Both the position numbers and the translations under genes were made by a program. This document shows positions 34,275 through 42,460 of a stretch of 64,000 bases of DNA, one piece after another; the first letter of the stretch is position 1, and the number at the start of each line of letters is the position of its first letter. The stretch lies in the NCBI RefSeq assembly GCF_900108505.1, contig NZ_FNWU01000001.1, positions 698,725-762,724 of the forward strand. Reading direction: 5' to 3'. Below the pieces are notes generated by a model. It was not told the DNA's origin, ran no database searches, and saw only the letters and a list, made by a program, of their open reading frames with translations. The stretch is from Halopenitus malekzadehii. GTDB taxonomy: Archaea > Halobacteriota > Halobacteria > Halobacteriales > Haloferacaceae.

Positions 34275-36128
34275 ATGCCCGATACGCCCGAGGAACCGGA
34301 CGATCGATCCGGCGGATCGTCCGGCACCCCGTCACCGTCCTCGACCTCGTCCGTCCGTGAGCCGGACGTCGGGGACGACGCTGATGCGGACCATCCACAC
34401 GCATCCACGTCGAACGCCGACGGCGACGGCGATATCGACGGCGACTCCGGGTCCATAGCCGGATCCGGATCGGTGACCGTGGTCGGTACGGCCCACGTCT
34501 CGAGCGAGAGCGTGACTGAGGTCGAGGAGACCATCGAGCGCGAGCGGCCGGACGTCGTCGCGGTCGAACTCGACGAAGGACGCTACCGACAGCTGCAGGG
34601 TGAAACCCCCGACGATCTGGACGCGAGCGACCTCCTCAAGGGGAACACCGTCTTCCAGTTCCTCGCCTACTGGATGCTGTCGTACGTCCAGACACAACTC
34701 GGCGAGCGGTTCGACATCGAACCCGGCGCCGATATGATGGCGGCCGTCGAGACCGCCCAGTCGTTGGGGATCGACGTCGCGCTCGTCGACCGCGACATCC
34801 AGACGACGATGCAACGCTTCTGGGCCCGGATGACGATCACTGAGAAGCTCCGGATGGTCGGCGGGCTCGCGTTCGGCGTGACGGACTCCCGGATCGTGGG
34901 GCTGCTCGTCGGCCTCATCGCGGGGCTGCTCGTCGGTCCGGCGATCGGACTGTTCGGCGGTGCGATCGGCGTGACGGACGCGATGCTGCTTCGGACGGCC
35001 GGCGGGGTGATCGTCGGCGGGATCGCTGCATACCTCGTCACAACGATCGGGTCCCGATCCCTCGACCCGGAGACATGGATGATTACCGCGCTCGCGACCG
35101 GACTCTCGGTCGCAGGGATCGCCGCGCTCACCGGCGTCCTCGACGGCGTTCTGACCGCGTGGCTCAGCCCGTTTGCGATCCGCGCGCTCGGGAGCCTTGG
35201 CCTGGGTCTGTTCGGTGGCCTGACGCTCGGTCTGTTCGTCGCCGGCGTGCTCAGCCTGTTCGGTGGCCTCGAACCGACCGAGGAGGGCGGGATCGAGGAG
35301 TTGGAGCTTTCCGAACTCACCGACGCCGACGCCGTCACGATGATGATGGAGGAGTTCCGCCAGTTCTCCCCTGGCGGTGCGGAGGCACTCATCGACGAGC
35401 GGGACGCCTACATCGCACACCGGCTCGTGGTGCTTCGTGACCGTGGGTTCGACGTCGTCGCGGTCGTCGGCGCGGGCCACCGGCAGGGGATCGAGTCGTA
35501 CCTCGCGAATCCCGCGACGCTGCCGCCGGCGGAGACGCTGGTCGGGACCGAACGCACGAGTGCCCGCCGCATCCCGTGGGGAACGATCCTCGGGTACGGG
35601 ATCACGATCGCGTTCGTCGCCTTCTTCGTCCTGCTGGCGATGGCGGGCGTAAGCAACGGATTCCTCTTCCGGGTGTTCGCCGCGTGGTTTGCGATCAACG
35701 CCGTCTTTGCGTTCGCGTTCGCGAAGCTTGCCGGCGCCAGATGGACGTCCGCCGGCGTCGGCGGCGCCGTCGCGTGGATGACGTCGATCAATCCGATGCT
35801 CGCGCCCGGCTGGTTCGTCGGCTGGGTTGAACTGCGGACGCTCTCGGTCAACGTGAGCGACATCGCCACGCTGAACGAACTCCTCTCCGACGAGACGAAA
35901 CCCGTATCGCAGATCCTCTCGGAAATGTTCGATGTCCCCCTGTTTCGACTCATCATGGTCGTCGCGATGACGAACATCGGCAGCATCGTCGCGAGCTTCC
36001 TGTTCGCGACCTATCTGGTTCCGCTTTTCAGCGCCGAACTCGGCGGCGTCGCCGACGTCTCGCAGTTGATGGTCGATGGCGCTCGCCGGAGCGCACGGAC
36101 GATCTGGGAGGTGTTTGTGACCCGATGA
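34275..36128 (+). CDS. TraB/PrgY family membrane protein
   Basis: A 617-residue protein with an acidic N-terminal tail, a TraB domain and a long membrane region. The TraB domain starts at SVTVVGTAHVSSESVTEVEE and DVVAVELDEGRYRQLQGE, with later RDIQTTMQRFWARMTITEKL and VVAVVGAGHRQGIESYL. These keep the family's conserved histidine- and glutamate-bearing blocks. Hydrophobic segments lie near residues 205-335 and 430-610. Relatives include PrgY, a membrane protein that limits peptide pheromone activity, and TraB is thought to be protease-like; the archaeal role is unknown. It overlaps the next gene, an M50 protease, by four bases, suggesting a functional pair. Confidence 0.87.
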   Translation: MPDTPEEPDDRSGGSSGTPSPSSTSSVREPDVGDDADADHPHASTSNADGDGDIDGDSGSIAGSGSVTVVGTAHVSSESVTEVEETIERERPDVVAVELDEGRYRQLQGETPDDLDASDLLKGNTVFQFLAYWMLSYVQTQLGERFDIEPGADMMAAVETAQSLGIDVALVDRDIQTTMQRFWARMTITEKLRMVGGLAFGVTDSRIVGLLVGLIAGLLVGPAIGLFGGAIGVTDAMLLRTAGGVIVGGIAAYLVTTIGSRSLDPETWMITALATGLSVAGIAALTGVLDGVLTAWLSPFAIRALGSLGLGLFGGLTLGLFVAGVLSLFGGLEPTEEGGIEELELSELTDADAVTMMMEEFRQFSPGGAEALIDERDAYIAHRLVVLRDRGFDVVAVVGAGHRQGIESYLANPATLPPAETLVGTERTSARRIPWGTILGYGITIAFVAFFVLLAMAGVSNGFLFRVFAAWFAINAVFAFAFAKLAGARWTSAGVGGAVAWMTSINPMLAPGWFVGWVELRTLSVNVSDIATLNELLSDETKPVSQILSEMFDVPLFRLIMVVAMTNIGSIVASFLFATYLVPLFSAELGGVADVSQLMVDGARRSARTIWEVFVTR

Positions 36129-36793
36129 CCCGCCGCTCCGTCGATCGTGGGCTCCGGATCGCCGGGCTCCAGTTTAGTCGGACGGAGCTGCGCGATCTCC
36201 TCGTCGCCTGGGTCGCACTCGGCGTGGCGTTCGCCGTGTTCTTCGAGGGTGGAGCGGGGGCGATCGGCGCGCTCGTGTCCCCCGCCGGGATCGTGTTGGT
36301 CGGCATCAGCCTGGCGACGGCCGGCGTCGCGTTCCTCCTCCACGAGGTCGCACACAAGGTCGTCGCGGTCCACTACGACCAGATCGCCGAGTTCCGGGCA
36401 GACCACGGGATGTTGTTCCTCGCGGTGATGTCGGCGTTCCTCGGGTTCATCTTCGCGGCACCCGGCGCGGTCCACCACCGCGGTCGGTTGACCCCGCGGG
36501 AACACGGCCACATCGCTCTGGCCGGCCCTGCGGTGAACCTTGCGCTCGGCGTGCTCTTCGCGCCGATTCTGGGGATCGGCCTCGCCACCCAGTCGACGAT
36601 CGTCTCGGTGCTTGGCGCGCGCGGCGTCGCGATCAACCTCTTTCTCGCGGCGTTCAACCTGATCCCGTACGGTCCCCTCGACGGGAAGACCGTGATCGGC
36701 TGGAACAAGCCGGTTTGGGCGGTCTGTTTCGTCGTCTCAGCGCTCGCGACGGTCGGGTTCCTGCTCGGCGGTGCCGGCGCGTACGCGTTCTGA
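36125..36793 (+). CDS. M50 (site-2 protease-like) membrane metalloprotease
   Basis: A 222-residue membrane protein with the zinc motif HExxH as LLHEVAHKVVAVHYD (His73, Glu74, His77) in its second membrane segment. The second metal site lies in AAFNLIPYGPLDGKTVIGWN, matching the NxxPxxxLDG motif with Asp as a ligand. The LAGPAVNLALGVLF segment is typical of the family. It would cut membrane-embedded or membrane-proximal substrates. Coupling to the TraB gene by an ATGA overlap is notable. Confidence 0.88.
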   Translation: MTRRSVDRGLRIAGLQFSRTELRDLLVAWVALGVAFAVFFEGGAGAIGALVSPAGIVLVGISLATAGVAFLLHEVAHKVVAVHYDQIAEFRADHGMLFLAVMSAFLGFIFAAPGAVHHRGRLTPREHGHIALAGPAVNLALGVLFAPILGIGLATQSTIVSVLGARGVAINLFLAAFNLIPYGPLDGKTVIGWNKPVWAVCFVVSALATVGFLLGGAGAYAF

Positions 36794-36905
36794 CCAACTG
36801 ACCGTCGTCGGGGATGGGGCGCCACCGGACCTCGACGCCGACGACCCGGAACCGCTGCGGCCGGCAAGCGGTGTCCTTTTGGACCGGCGAGCCGCCTGCA
36901 CGAGT

Positions 36906-37928
36906 ATGACCGACGAGGATTCCGGACCGGACGCCGCGGCGGACGATGTGGCGGATGGCGACGGCGACGACGCGGAACTCACCTACGCGGACTCGGGCGT
37001 CGACATCGACGCGAGCGAGGCCGCGACGGCGGCCCTCATCGGAGCCGTCGGCGACTCCGAGGGCGACTACGCCGGCCTGCTCGACATCGGCGACCGCTAT
37101 CTCGCGCTCGCGACCGACGGGGTCGGGACGAAGCTGCTCGTCGCCGAGGCGCTTGGCGACTACTCGACGATCGGGATCGACTGTATCGCGATGAACGTCA
37201 ACGATCTCGTGGCGGCCGGGGTCAGACCGGTCGCGTTCGTCGACTATCTCGCGGTCGAGGATCCCGACGAGGACGTCTCCGAGCAGGTCGGACGCGGACT
37301 CGATCGCGGTGCCGACCGTGCCGACATCGAGCTGGTCGGCGGCGAAACGGCGGTGATGCCCGAGGTGATCCAGGGACTCGACCTCGCCGGAACGGCCGCC
37401 GGGCTCGCGGGGAAGGACGACGTCTTCGAGGGGGTCGCTCAACCGGGAGACGCCATCGTCGGGTGGCGATCCTCGGGGATCCACTCGAACGGGTTGACTC
37501 TCGCCCGGACGGCGGCGACGCGGACCCACGAGTACACCGACCCGTATCCGTACGACGACTACGAAACGATCGGTGACGCGCTCCTGGAGCCGACCCGGAT
37601 CTACACGGACCTGCTTGACCCCCTGCGCGCCCACGGTGTCCACGGGGCGGCCCACGTGACCGGCGGCGGCTGGACCAATCTCAAGCGGCTCGGCGAACAC
37701 CGGTACGTGATCGACGATCCTTATGAGGCGCAGTCGGTCTTCCGGTTCGTTCAGGAGGAGGGGAACGTCTCGGACGAGGAGATGCACCGGACGTTCAATA
37801 TGGGGACCGGATTCGTCGCCGCCGTCGATCCGGATCGGGCGTCATCGCTCGCCGACGCAAGCGGTGGTCGCGTGATCGGGCACGTCGAGGACGGCGACGG
37901 CGTCGCGATCCGCGGGCTGGAGCTGTAG
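36906..37928 (+). CDS. purM: Phosphoribosylformylglycinamidine cyclo-ligase (AIR synthetase)
   Basis: A 340-residue purine-synthesis enzyme closing FGAM to AIR with ATP. After an acidic leader, conserved blocks are LTYADSGVDIDASEAAT, LALATDGVGTKLLVAEALGD, DCIAMNVNDLVAAGVRPVAF, VGGETAVMPEVIQGLDLAGT and WRSSGIHSNGLTLAR. The C-terminal HVTGGGWTNLKRLGEH and FNMGTGFVAAVDP fit PurM rather than PurL. The ATG at 36906 gives the start, leaving about 112 bases after the protease stop. Confidence 0.96.
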   Translation: MTDEDSGPDAAADDVADGDGDDAELTYADSGVDIDASEAATAALIGAVGDSEGDYAGLLDIGDRYLALATDGVGTKLLVAEALGDYSTIGIDCIAMNVNDLVAAGVRPVAFVDYLAVEDPDEDVSEQVGRGLDRGADRADIELVGGETAVMPEVIQGLDLAGTAAGLAGKDDVFEGVAQPGDAIVGWRSSGIHSNGLTLARTAATRTHEYTDPYPYDDYETIGDALLEPTRIYTDLLDPLRAHGVHGAAHVTGGGWTNLKRLGEHRYVIDDPYEAQSVFRFVQEEGNVSDEEMHRTFNMGTGFVAAVDPDRASSLADASGGRVIGHVEDGDGVAIRGLEL

Positions 37929-38114
37929 GCGATCGGAAGCGGTAAGTCGGGATCGCTGATGGACCGTCGACGGGTCTTGATGGCGAACAGGGTACGCGTC
38001 GCGTGGATCCACTCCGGCGCGTACCGCACCCGTCCGGACCGGGAGTGAACGATTCTCACCGCACAGGTGCGCTGGTTCGTAATGGCTTTTAAATGACGGG
38101 GCGATCCCGGATCG

Positions 38115-38654
38115 CTACGAGAGATGCGCCGCGATGTCGGCTTCGGTGATGATGCCGACGGTCTCGCCGCCGTCGGTGACCATCACGGCCTTGTAGTGGT
38201 CGAGGAGGTTGCGCAGTTCGTCGACGGTGACGTCGCGGGCGACCGTGGGGAACGACTCGCTCATCACCTCGCTCACCGGATAGTTCCCGACGTCCTCGCC
38301 GGCCTCGTTGATGTCCGAGAGGCTGAGGGATCCGACCGGGATCCCGTTTTGGAGCACCGGGACCTGCGAGTACGCCTCCTCGTCCATCAGATCGAAGGCG
38401 TCGCTGACGGCGTCGTCGGGCGCGACGCTGACCACGGTTTCGTGCATCAGGTCCTCGGCACGGACGACTTCGCCTTCGGCCTCCTCGAGCGCGTTGACGA
38501 TCCGACGAAGCGTCGAGAGTCGCGGGTCGACGTCGCCGCCCTCGATCCGGGCGATGAGGGGCTGTGAGACGCCGGCCGACTCCGCGAGGGCGCTTTGGGT
38601 CAGTCCCAGGGAGGTGCGGCGTTCCCGAAGGTCCTGTGGCGTGGGTAGGTCCAT
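38115..38654 (-). CDS. HTH (XRE family) regulator with two CBS domains
   Basis: A 179-residue protein. Residues 6-60 form an XRE-type helix-turn-helix (LRERRTSLGLTQSALAESAG, then VSQPLIARIEGGDVDPRLST). A CBS pair follows (AEDLMHETVVSVAPDDAVSD and VSEVMSESFPTVARDVTVDE). The domain pairing suggests a transcription regulator that senses adenine nucleotides or SAM. A short inverted repeat overlapping the promoter could be its own operator. It converges with purM; the upstream UPF0212 gene is on the same strand after 133 bases. Confidence 0.9.
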   Translation of the reverse strand: MDLPTPQDLRERRTSLGLTQSALAESAGVSQPLIARIEGGDVDPRLSTLRRIVNALEEAEGEVVRAEDLMHETVVSVAPDDAVSDAFDLMDEEAYSQVPVLQNGIPVGSLSLSDINEAGEDVGNYPVSEVMSESFPTVARDVTVDELRNLLDHYKAVMVTDGGETVGIITEADIAAHLS

Positions 38655-38662
38655 GGGGAGGG

Positions 38663-38677
38663 ATAACTATGGGTTAT
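38663..38677. promoter_or_regulatory. Inverted repeat upstream of the HTH-CBS gene (possible operator)
   Basis: ATAAC-TATGG-GTTAT has perfect five-base arms. It lies 9-23 nt before the ATG of the HTH-CBS gene and overlaps an AT-rich stretch (minus strand cgtataac) at about the TATA distance. That position suits autorepression. One isolated palindrome is weak evidence. Confidence 0.45.
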
Positions 38678-38787
38678 ACGAAAAGGTTTCGGCGCCGGTC
38701 GATCTCGCCCGCGAGATGGGTCGGAGATGGGCCGGCGATCGGGACTCCGTCGGCGATCGGGGATCGGTCCGCGATCGGCGTTCCCAG

Positions 38788-39147
38788 CTACTCGTCCTCG
38801 TCGGCCTCAGTCTCGACGATCTCGATGACCTCGAGGGGAACGTCACGGAGCGCGCCGCCGACCTCGCTTTTCGCGATCCGGGACGCGTGCTCCTCGCTGT
38901 CCGCGTTGAAGATCTCGATCTCCAGAAGGAGGCCGACGAGCGCGGTGCTGGCGGCGATGAACGCGGAGTCAAAGGGCTCGCCGCAGGCGGGACAGGGGGT
39001 CGCGCCGACCTCGACCTCCACGTACTGTTTGTCGGTCTCGTTGAGTCGCTTGCCGGCCTCACTGACCGCGACGCCGATGGCGTCATCGATGTCCTCGACG
39101 TCACGAACCAACCAGGCGGCCTCCATCGCGACCAGGTAGTTGCTCAT
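38788..39147 (-). CDS. UPF0212 / DUF555 family protein
   Basis: A 119-residue archaeal protein of unknown function. The family pattern is clear: MSNYLVAMEAAWLVRDVEDI, DDAIGVAVSEAGKRLNETDK, then EVGATPCPACGEPFDSAFI with a zinc-type CPxCG, and the end RDVPLEVIEIVE. A single CxxC makes metal binding as a dimer conceivable. The frame is open eight codons further, but the ATG at 39147 is the family start. Confidence 0.88.
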   Translation of the reverse strand: MSNYLVAMEAAWLVRDVEDIDDAIGVAVSEAGKRLNETDKQYVEVEVGATPCPACGEPFDSAFIAASTALVGLLLEIEIFNADSEEHASRIAKSEVGGALRDVPLEVIEIVETEADEDE

Positions 39148-39539
39148 ACCCGTAACTGGATGCGGGAACACACGTGCTTTGCGGTTTGGGCTCGCCGTTC
39201 CGGCGGGGATCGATCGTCGGTACAGTAACGAGCGAGACCGACCGCGGAGTGGTCTTCACGGCGATCGGAACGTGTCAGAGACACCCACGATGAAAGTGAA
39301 CATATCAGACACACTCACGATCGGATCCGTTGATACGCGCACGACTCGACGTGCTTTTTCATACGTTATGAGAATAATACGAGGCGCCCAACCGTTCTAT
39401 CGGCGTGGATCCGCCCACGGAGTGGTCGCGCGATCACCGTCGCGGTCAATCCGATAATCGGCAGACTGCGGCGTGGTCCGGTCGACCCGCCGGTGGGAAG
39501 GTTTATATATGCCCTCCGTCTGGTCCGGAGCGAAGATCG
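39148..39539. other. Intergenic region between UPF0212 and the small membrane-protein gene
   Basis: About 390 bases without a supported gene. It contains a near direct repeat (tcagagacacccacgat and tcagacacactcacgat around 39273-39322). An AT-rich section near 39355-39380 has the imperfect palindrome tcatacgttatga. The TATA box of the next gene lies at its end. Overlapping short frames look random. Confidence 0.4.
39502..39509 (+). promoter_or_regulatory. TATA box of the small membrane-protein gene
   Basis: The octamer tttatata, 31-38 nt before the ATG at 39540, is the clearest promoter element in this section. Confidence 0.65.
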
Positions 39540-39713
39540 ATGCTCAGTCGCACCCGACACGCCATCCGATTCGGACTCCATCAGCTCACCATCACTCTCG
39601 GTATCGCCCTGTTCCCGATCATCCTCGCGGCCCGCCAAGCCGGGATCCCGATCCCCATCGCGATCAGCCGGCTCGTCCGCGCAACGGGTGCGGCATCGGA
39701 CGCGGCGAAGTGA
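39540..39713 (+). CDS. Small single-span membrane protein (57 residues)
   Basis: A 57-residue protein starting MLSRTRHAIRFGLHQLTITL. One hydrophobic segment (TITLGIALFPIILAARQAGI) follows a basic N-terminus, and a short polar tail ends ATGAASDAAK. A strong TATA box at the right distance supports expression. I recall similar small proteins in haloarchaea but cannot name a family. psmB follows on the same strand after about 215 bases with its own promoter-like stretch. Confidence 0.6.
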   Translation: MLSRTRHAIRFGLHQLTITLGIALFPIILAARQAGIPIPIAISRLVRATGAASDAAK

Positions 39714-39927
39714 CGCCACCGATCGGTCTGCCGGACCGCTTCCGCGATCGACGATCGGCGCTCCCCGCTCGATTCACCCGTATGGATTCTGCTCCATCTA
39801 GCGCCGGCTGTGCTCCGCCATCGGCGTCGCATCGTTCTCCAGCTGTGTCGGACCGTGGTCTCGCTCGTCGTGGTCGCAGGGGACCGAAGGGTTGCCTTTA
39901 TCAGCGCCCGTGGCGAACCGGTACCTA

Positions 39928-40647
39928 ATGCGAACACCGACAGGCGACCTCTCGATGGAACCGTCGAGCGACCAGCCGGTCTTCGGTCCTGAGCTCGGCG
40001 AGTTTACCGATCGTGAGCAGCGAGCCGCCGAGGCGAACGACGGCGAAGGGATGAAGACCGGAACGACCACGGTCGGGCTCACGACCGACGAGGGCGTCGT
40101 GCTGGCGACGGATATGCGCGCCTCGATGGGGCACATGGTCTCCTCGAAGGACGTCCAGAAGGTCGAACAGATCCACCCGACCGGCGCGTTGACGATCGCC
40201 GGGTCGGTCTCGGCCGCCCAGTCGCTCATCTCGACGCTGCGTGCCGAGACGAACCTCTATGAGGCGCGTCGCGGCAAGGAGATGTCGATGCAGGCGCTCT
40301 CGACGCTTACCGGGAACCTGCTCCGCTCGGGCGCGTTCTTCATCGTCCAGCCGATCCTCGGCGGCGTCGACGAGGAGGGTGCCCACATCTACTCCATCGA
40401 CGCCCTCGGCGGAACCACCGAGGAGGAGTACACGGTCACCGGTTCGGGATCGCAGTACGCGCTCGGTGTCCTCGAACAGGAGTTCGAATCGGGCCTCTCG
40501 ATCGACGGCGCAAAGACCGTCGCCACGAAGGCCATCAAGTCCGCGGTCGAACGCGACCTGGCCTCCGGTAACGGGATCAACGTCGCAGTCGTCACCGACG
40601 AGGGCGTGGAGATCACGCGCCACAAGGACATCGACGGCCTGCTGTAG
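39928..40647 (+). CDS. psmB: 20S proteasome subunit beta
   Basis: A 239-residue proteolytic subunit of the inner rings. A 45-residue propeptide ends at GMKTG before TTTVGLTTDEGVVLATD, so autocatalytic cleavage would expose Thr46 as nucleophile. Conserved elements are DMRASMGHMVSSKDVQKVEQ and GSGSQYALGVLEQEFE. With psmA elsewhere in the window, both 20S subunits are present, though not in one operon. The ATG at 39928 lies about 27 nt after a ctttatc TATA-like stretch, which supports it over the ATG at 39892. Confidence 0.96.
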   Translation: MRTPTGDLSMEPSSDQPVFGPELGEFTDREQRAAEANDGEGMKTGTTTVGLTTDEGVVLATDMRASMGHMVSSKDVQKVEQIHPTGALTIAGSVSAAQSLISTLRAETNLYEARRGKEMSMQALSTLTGNLLRSGAFFIVQPILGGVDEEGAHIYSIDALGGTTEEEYTVTGSGSQYALGVLEQEFESGLSIDGAKTVATKAIKSAVERDLASGNGINVAVVTDEGVEITRHKDIDGLL

Positions 40648-40732
40648 GTCGACAGTTGCGTCGGCGACGAGTTTGCTGTACAGCCGGGTTATGACTTAAC
40701 TGATCGACGGGCACCACCCGTGAGCGACGGCG

Positions 40733-42283
40733 TTACCACTCCGTGAAGCTCCCGTCAACGAGCGTCTCCGCCTGCTTTTGAATGTACTCCCGTTGCGTCT
40801 CCACGACGGCGTCCACAAAGGACGCGCCGTCGTCGAGTCGGTTGCGAACGCGCTCGCGCTTCCAGCGAGCCGGCGTCATCCGTTCGGTTGCCCGCCACCG
40901 GAGCGGTGCGATCCATCGTTCGGCAGTCGAGGGCGAACAGCCGGCCGACTCCAGGCCCGCGACCGCGTGGTCGAGGAGGTCGGTGAAGAGCTCCTCGTGG
41001 TCGTAGGTGAGCTCCCCGTGGTTGCCGATCCACGTCAACTCCGCGTCGATTCCGTCGGCGACGGCGGCGTCGAAGTTCTCGCGGGCCCGTTCCCACGGGA
41101 GATCGATGACGGGGTGTTCCCGGCGGGGCAGTTCCTCGAGCAAGCCGGCAAAGGCGGCCTGAAACGCGATCGAATCGCCGACGGTCGGCTGTGCGGGGAT
41201 CGGACGGAATTCGATCCGCGCGTTCGCCGCCGATCGCGTTGCGCCGTCGAAGACCGGCCGAACCCACCGCCAGTAGGTGCCGTGTTTGCTCCGGAAAGTC
41301 GCAAAGTCGTCGTCGAATCTGGTTCCCGTCTCCGGATCGACCGGAACGAACGACTCGTCGGCGGCGATCCGGTCGACGGCTTCTTCGACCGTGTCGAAAT
41401 CGCGCGGGAATCGGACCTTGGGCTCGGCCGTACGGCTGTTCAACACCGACTCGAAGACGTGGATCCGGTTTTCGTGTGCGCCCTCGGCGAGCACTCGCTC
41501 GCCGTCCCAGTCCTCGTCGTACAGCGACGGCGGGAAGAACGGCGAGTTGACCCCGAGCGCCAGCAGCGGTCCCGCGATCCGCAGCGCATACCTGAAGTGA
41601 ACCGGCAACATCGCCGCCTGCGAGACCTGGTAGTGGGGCTGGATCGAGGTGATCAGACTCTCCGGCATCACCGTTTTCGTGGTCAGCGAGACGCCCGGCG
41701 CCTCGAGTTCGGTCTGCCGGCCGCTGGATCCGTCGGCGGTCGCGTTCGCCATCGCGTGATACCGGACCGCGTTGCTCATGTTCGTCGCGATGTGGACGCC
41801 GTCGATCTCCACGCTGTCGGTAAGATACTCGGTGGCGGTTTCGCCGGTCGGCGGAATCGTCCACAGGCCGTCCGAGACCAGCCGCATCCCCTCGGCGGAG
41901 GCGCACTCGAGTGCGGCCTGCAGACGGGCGCGCACCTCCGAGAGCTGCGCCTCGAGCCCGTGGTTCGAAAGCGGCTGCGGGCTCGTGGACATCTCGGCGT
42001 TGTGGAGGCCGAGCTCCTTTTCGAATCCCATCAGCTCGAGCAGGCGTCGCGGCACGCGCATCAGGGAGAACTCGCCGTCGTGGGATTCCGCGTTCCATCG
42101 GCCGTCGCCGACTGCGTAGAACTCGTACTCGAAGCCGACGATCGACTGATGATTGTCGAAGGCGCCGTCGCGGAGCCGCTGCTTGACGACCTCGGCGTCG
42201 GCCTCCGCCCGTGCGTGAAACGCCTCGATGTCGATGTCGAGGGCCTCACGGACGCGTGCGGAGAGCTCGTGGTCGGTGTCCAT
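40733..42283 (-). CDS. GCS2-family glutamate-cysteine ligase-like protein
   Basis: A 516-residue carboxylate-amine ligase of the glutamate-cysteine ligase type 2 fold. Recognisable pieces are SIVGFEYEFYAVGDGRWNAE, LGLHNAEMSTSPQPLSNHG, the MLPVHFRYALRIAGPLLALG block and ARIEFRPIPAQPTVGDSIAF. Haloarchaea make gamma-glutamylcysteine as their main thiol, and a GshA of this superfamily does that. This protein is longer than the best-known haloarchaeal GshA, so it may be GshA or a paralogue with another substrate. Its start is the ATG at 42283, divergent from DNA ligase. Confidence 0.75.
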   Translation of the reverse strand: MDTDHELSARVREALDIDIEAFHARAEADAEVVKQRLRDGAFDNHQSIVGFEYEFYAVGDGRWNAESHDGEFSLMRVPRRLLELMGFEKELGLHNAEMSTSPQPLSNHGLEAQLSEVRARLQAALECASAEGMRLVSDGLWTIPPTGETATEYLTDSVEIDGVHIATNMSNAVRYHAMANATADGSSGRQTELEAPGVSLTTKTVMPESLITSIQPHYQVSQAAMLPVHFRYALRIAGPLLALGVNSPFFPPSLYDEDWDGERVLAEGAHENRIHVFESVLNSRTAEPKVRFPRDFDTVEEAVDRIAADESFVPVDPETGTRFDDDFATFRSKHGTYWRWVRPVFDGATRSAANARIEFRPIPAQPTVGDSIAFQAAFAGLLEELPRREHPVIDLPWERARENFDAAVADGIDAELTWIGNHGELTYDHEELFTDLLDHAVAGLESAGCSPSTAERWIAPLRWRATERMTPARWKRERVRNRLDDGASFVDAVVETQREYIQKQAETLVDGSFTEW

Positions 42284-42366
42284 ACAGGGTCCACACACCC
42301 ACGACGGTATAAATGTCCACGACCTGCGGCGCTCATCCCGGTCGACGCTCGAGTCGATCCACTACC

Positions 42367-42421
42367 GACCCGCCACCGACCCGTCACCGACCCGCCACCG
42401 ACCCGTCACCGACCCGCCGCC
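42367..42421. repeat. 11-bp tandem repeat, 5 copies, in a divergent promoter region
   Basis: Units gacccgccacc and gacccgtcacc alternate (five copies, the last ending ccgcc), giving a 22-bp higher order. It lies between the GCS2-family gene and DNA ligase, about 40 bases before the ligase ATG. The period is not a multiple of three, which suits non-coding DNA. Confidence 0.95.
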
Positions 42422-42460
42422 CATCGGCGCGTTTTTCACCGGGACCGGCGGATCCGGCGT

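Noticed and set aside
34332-35480. Minus-strand frame of 382 codons opposite the TraB gene
   Set aside because: Antisense shadow with no start context or domain; TraB motifs lie clearly on the plus strand.
40778-42460. A very long plus-strand open frame joining into the DNA ligase gene, suggesting a giant fusion
   Set aside because: Its first 560 or so codons are exactly antisense to the GCS2-family gene and have Arg/Gly/Asp-rich shadow composition; the ligase has its own family-like ATG at 42461.
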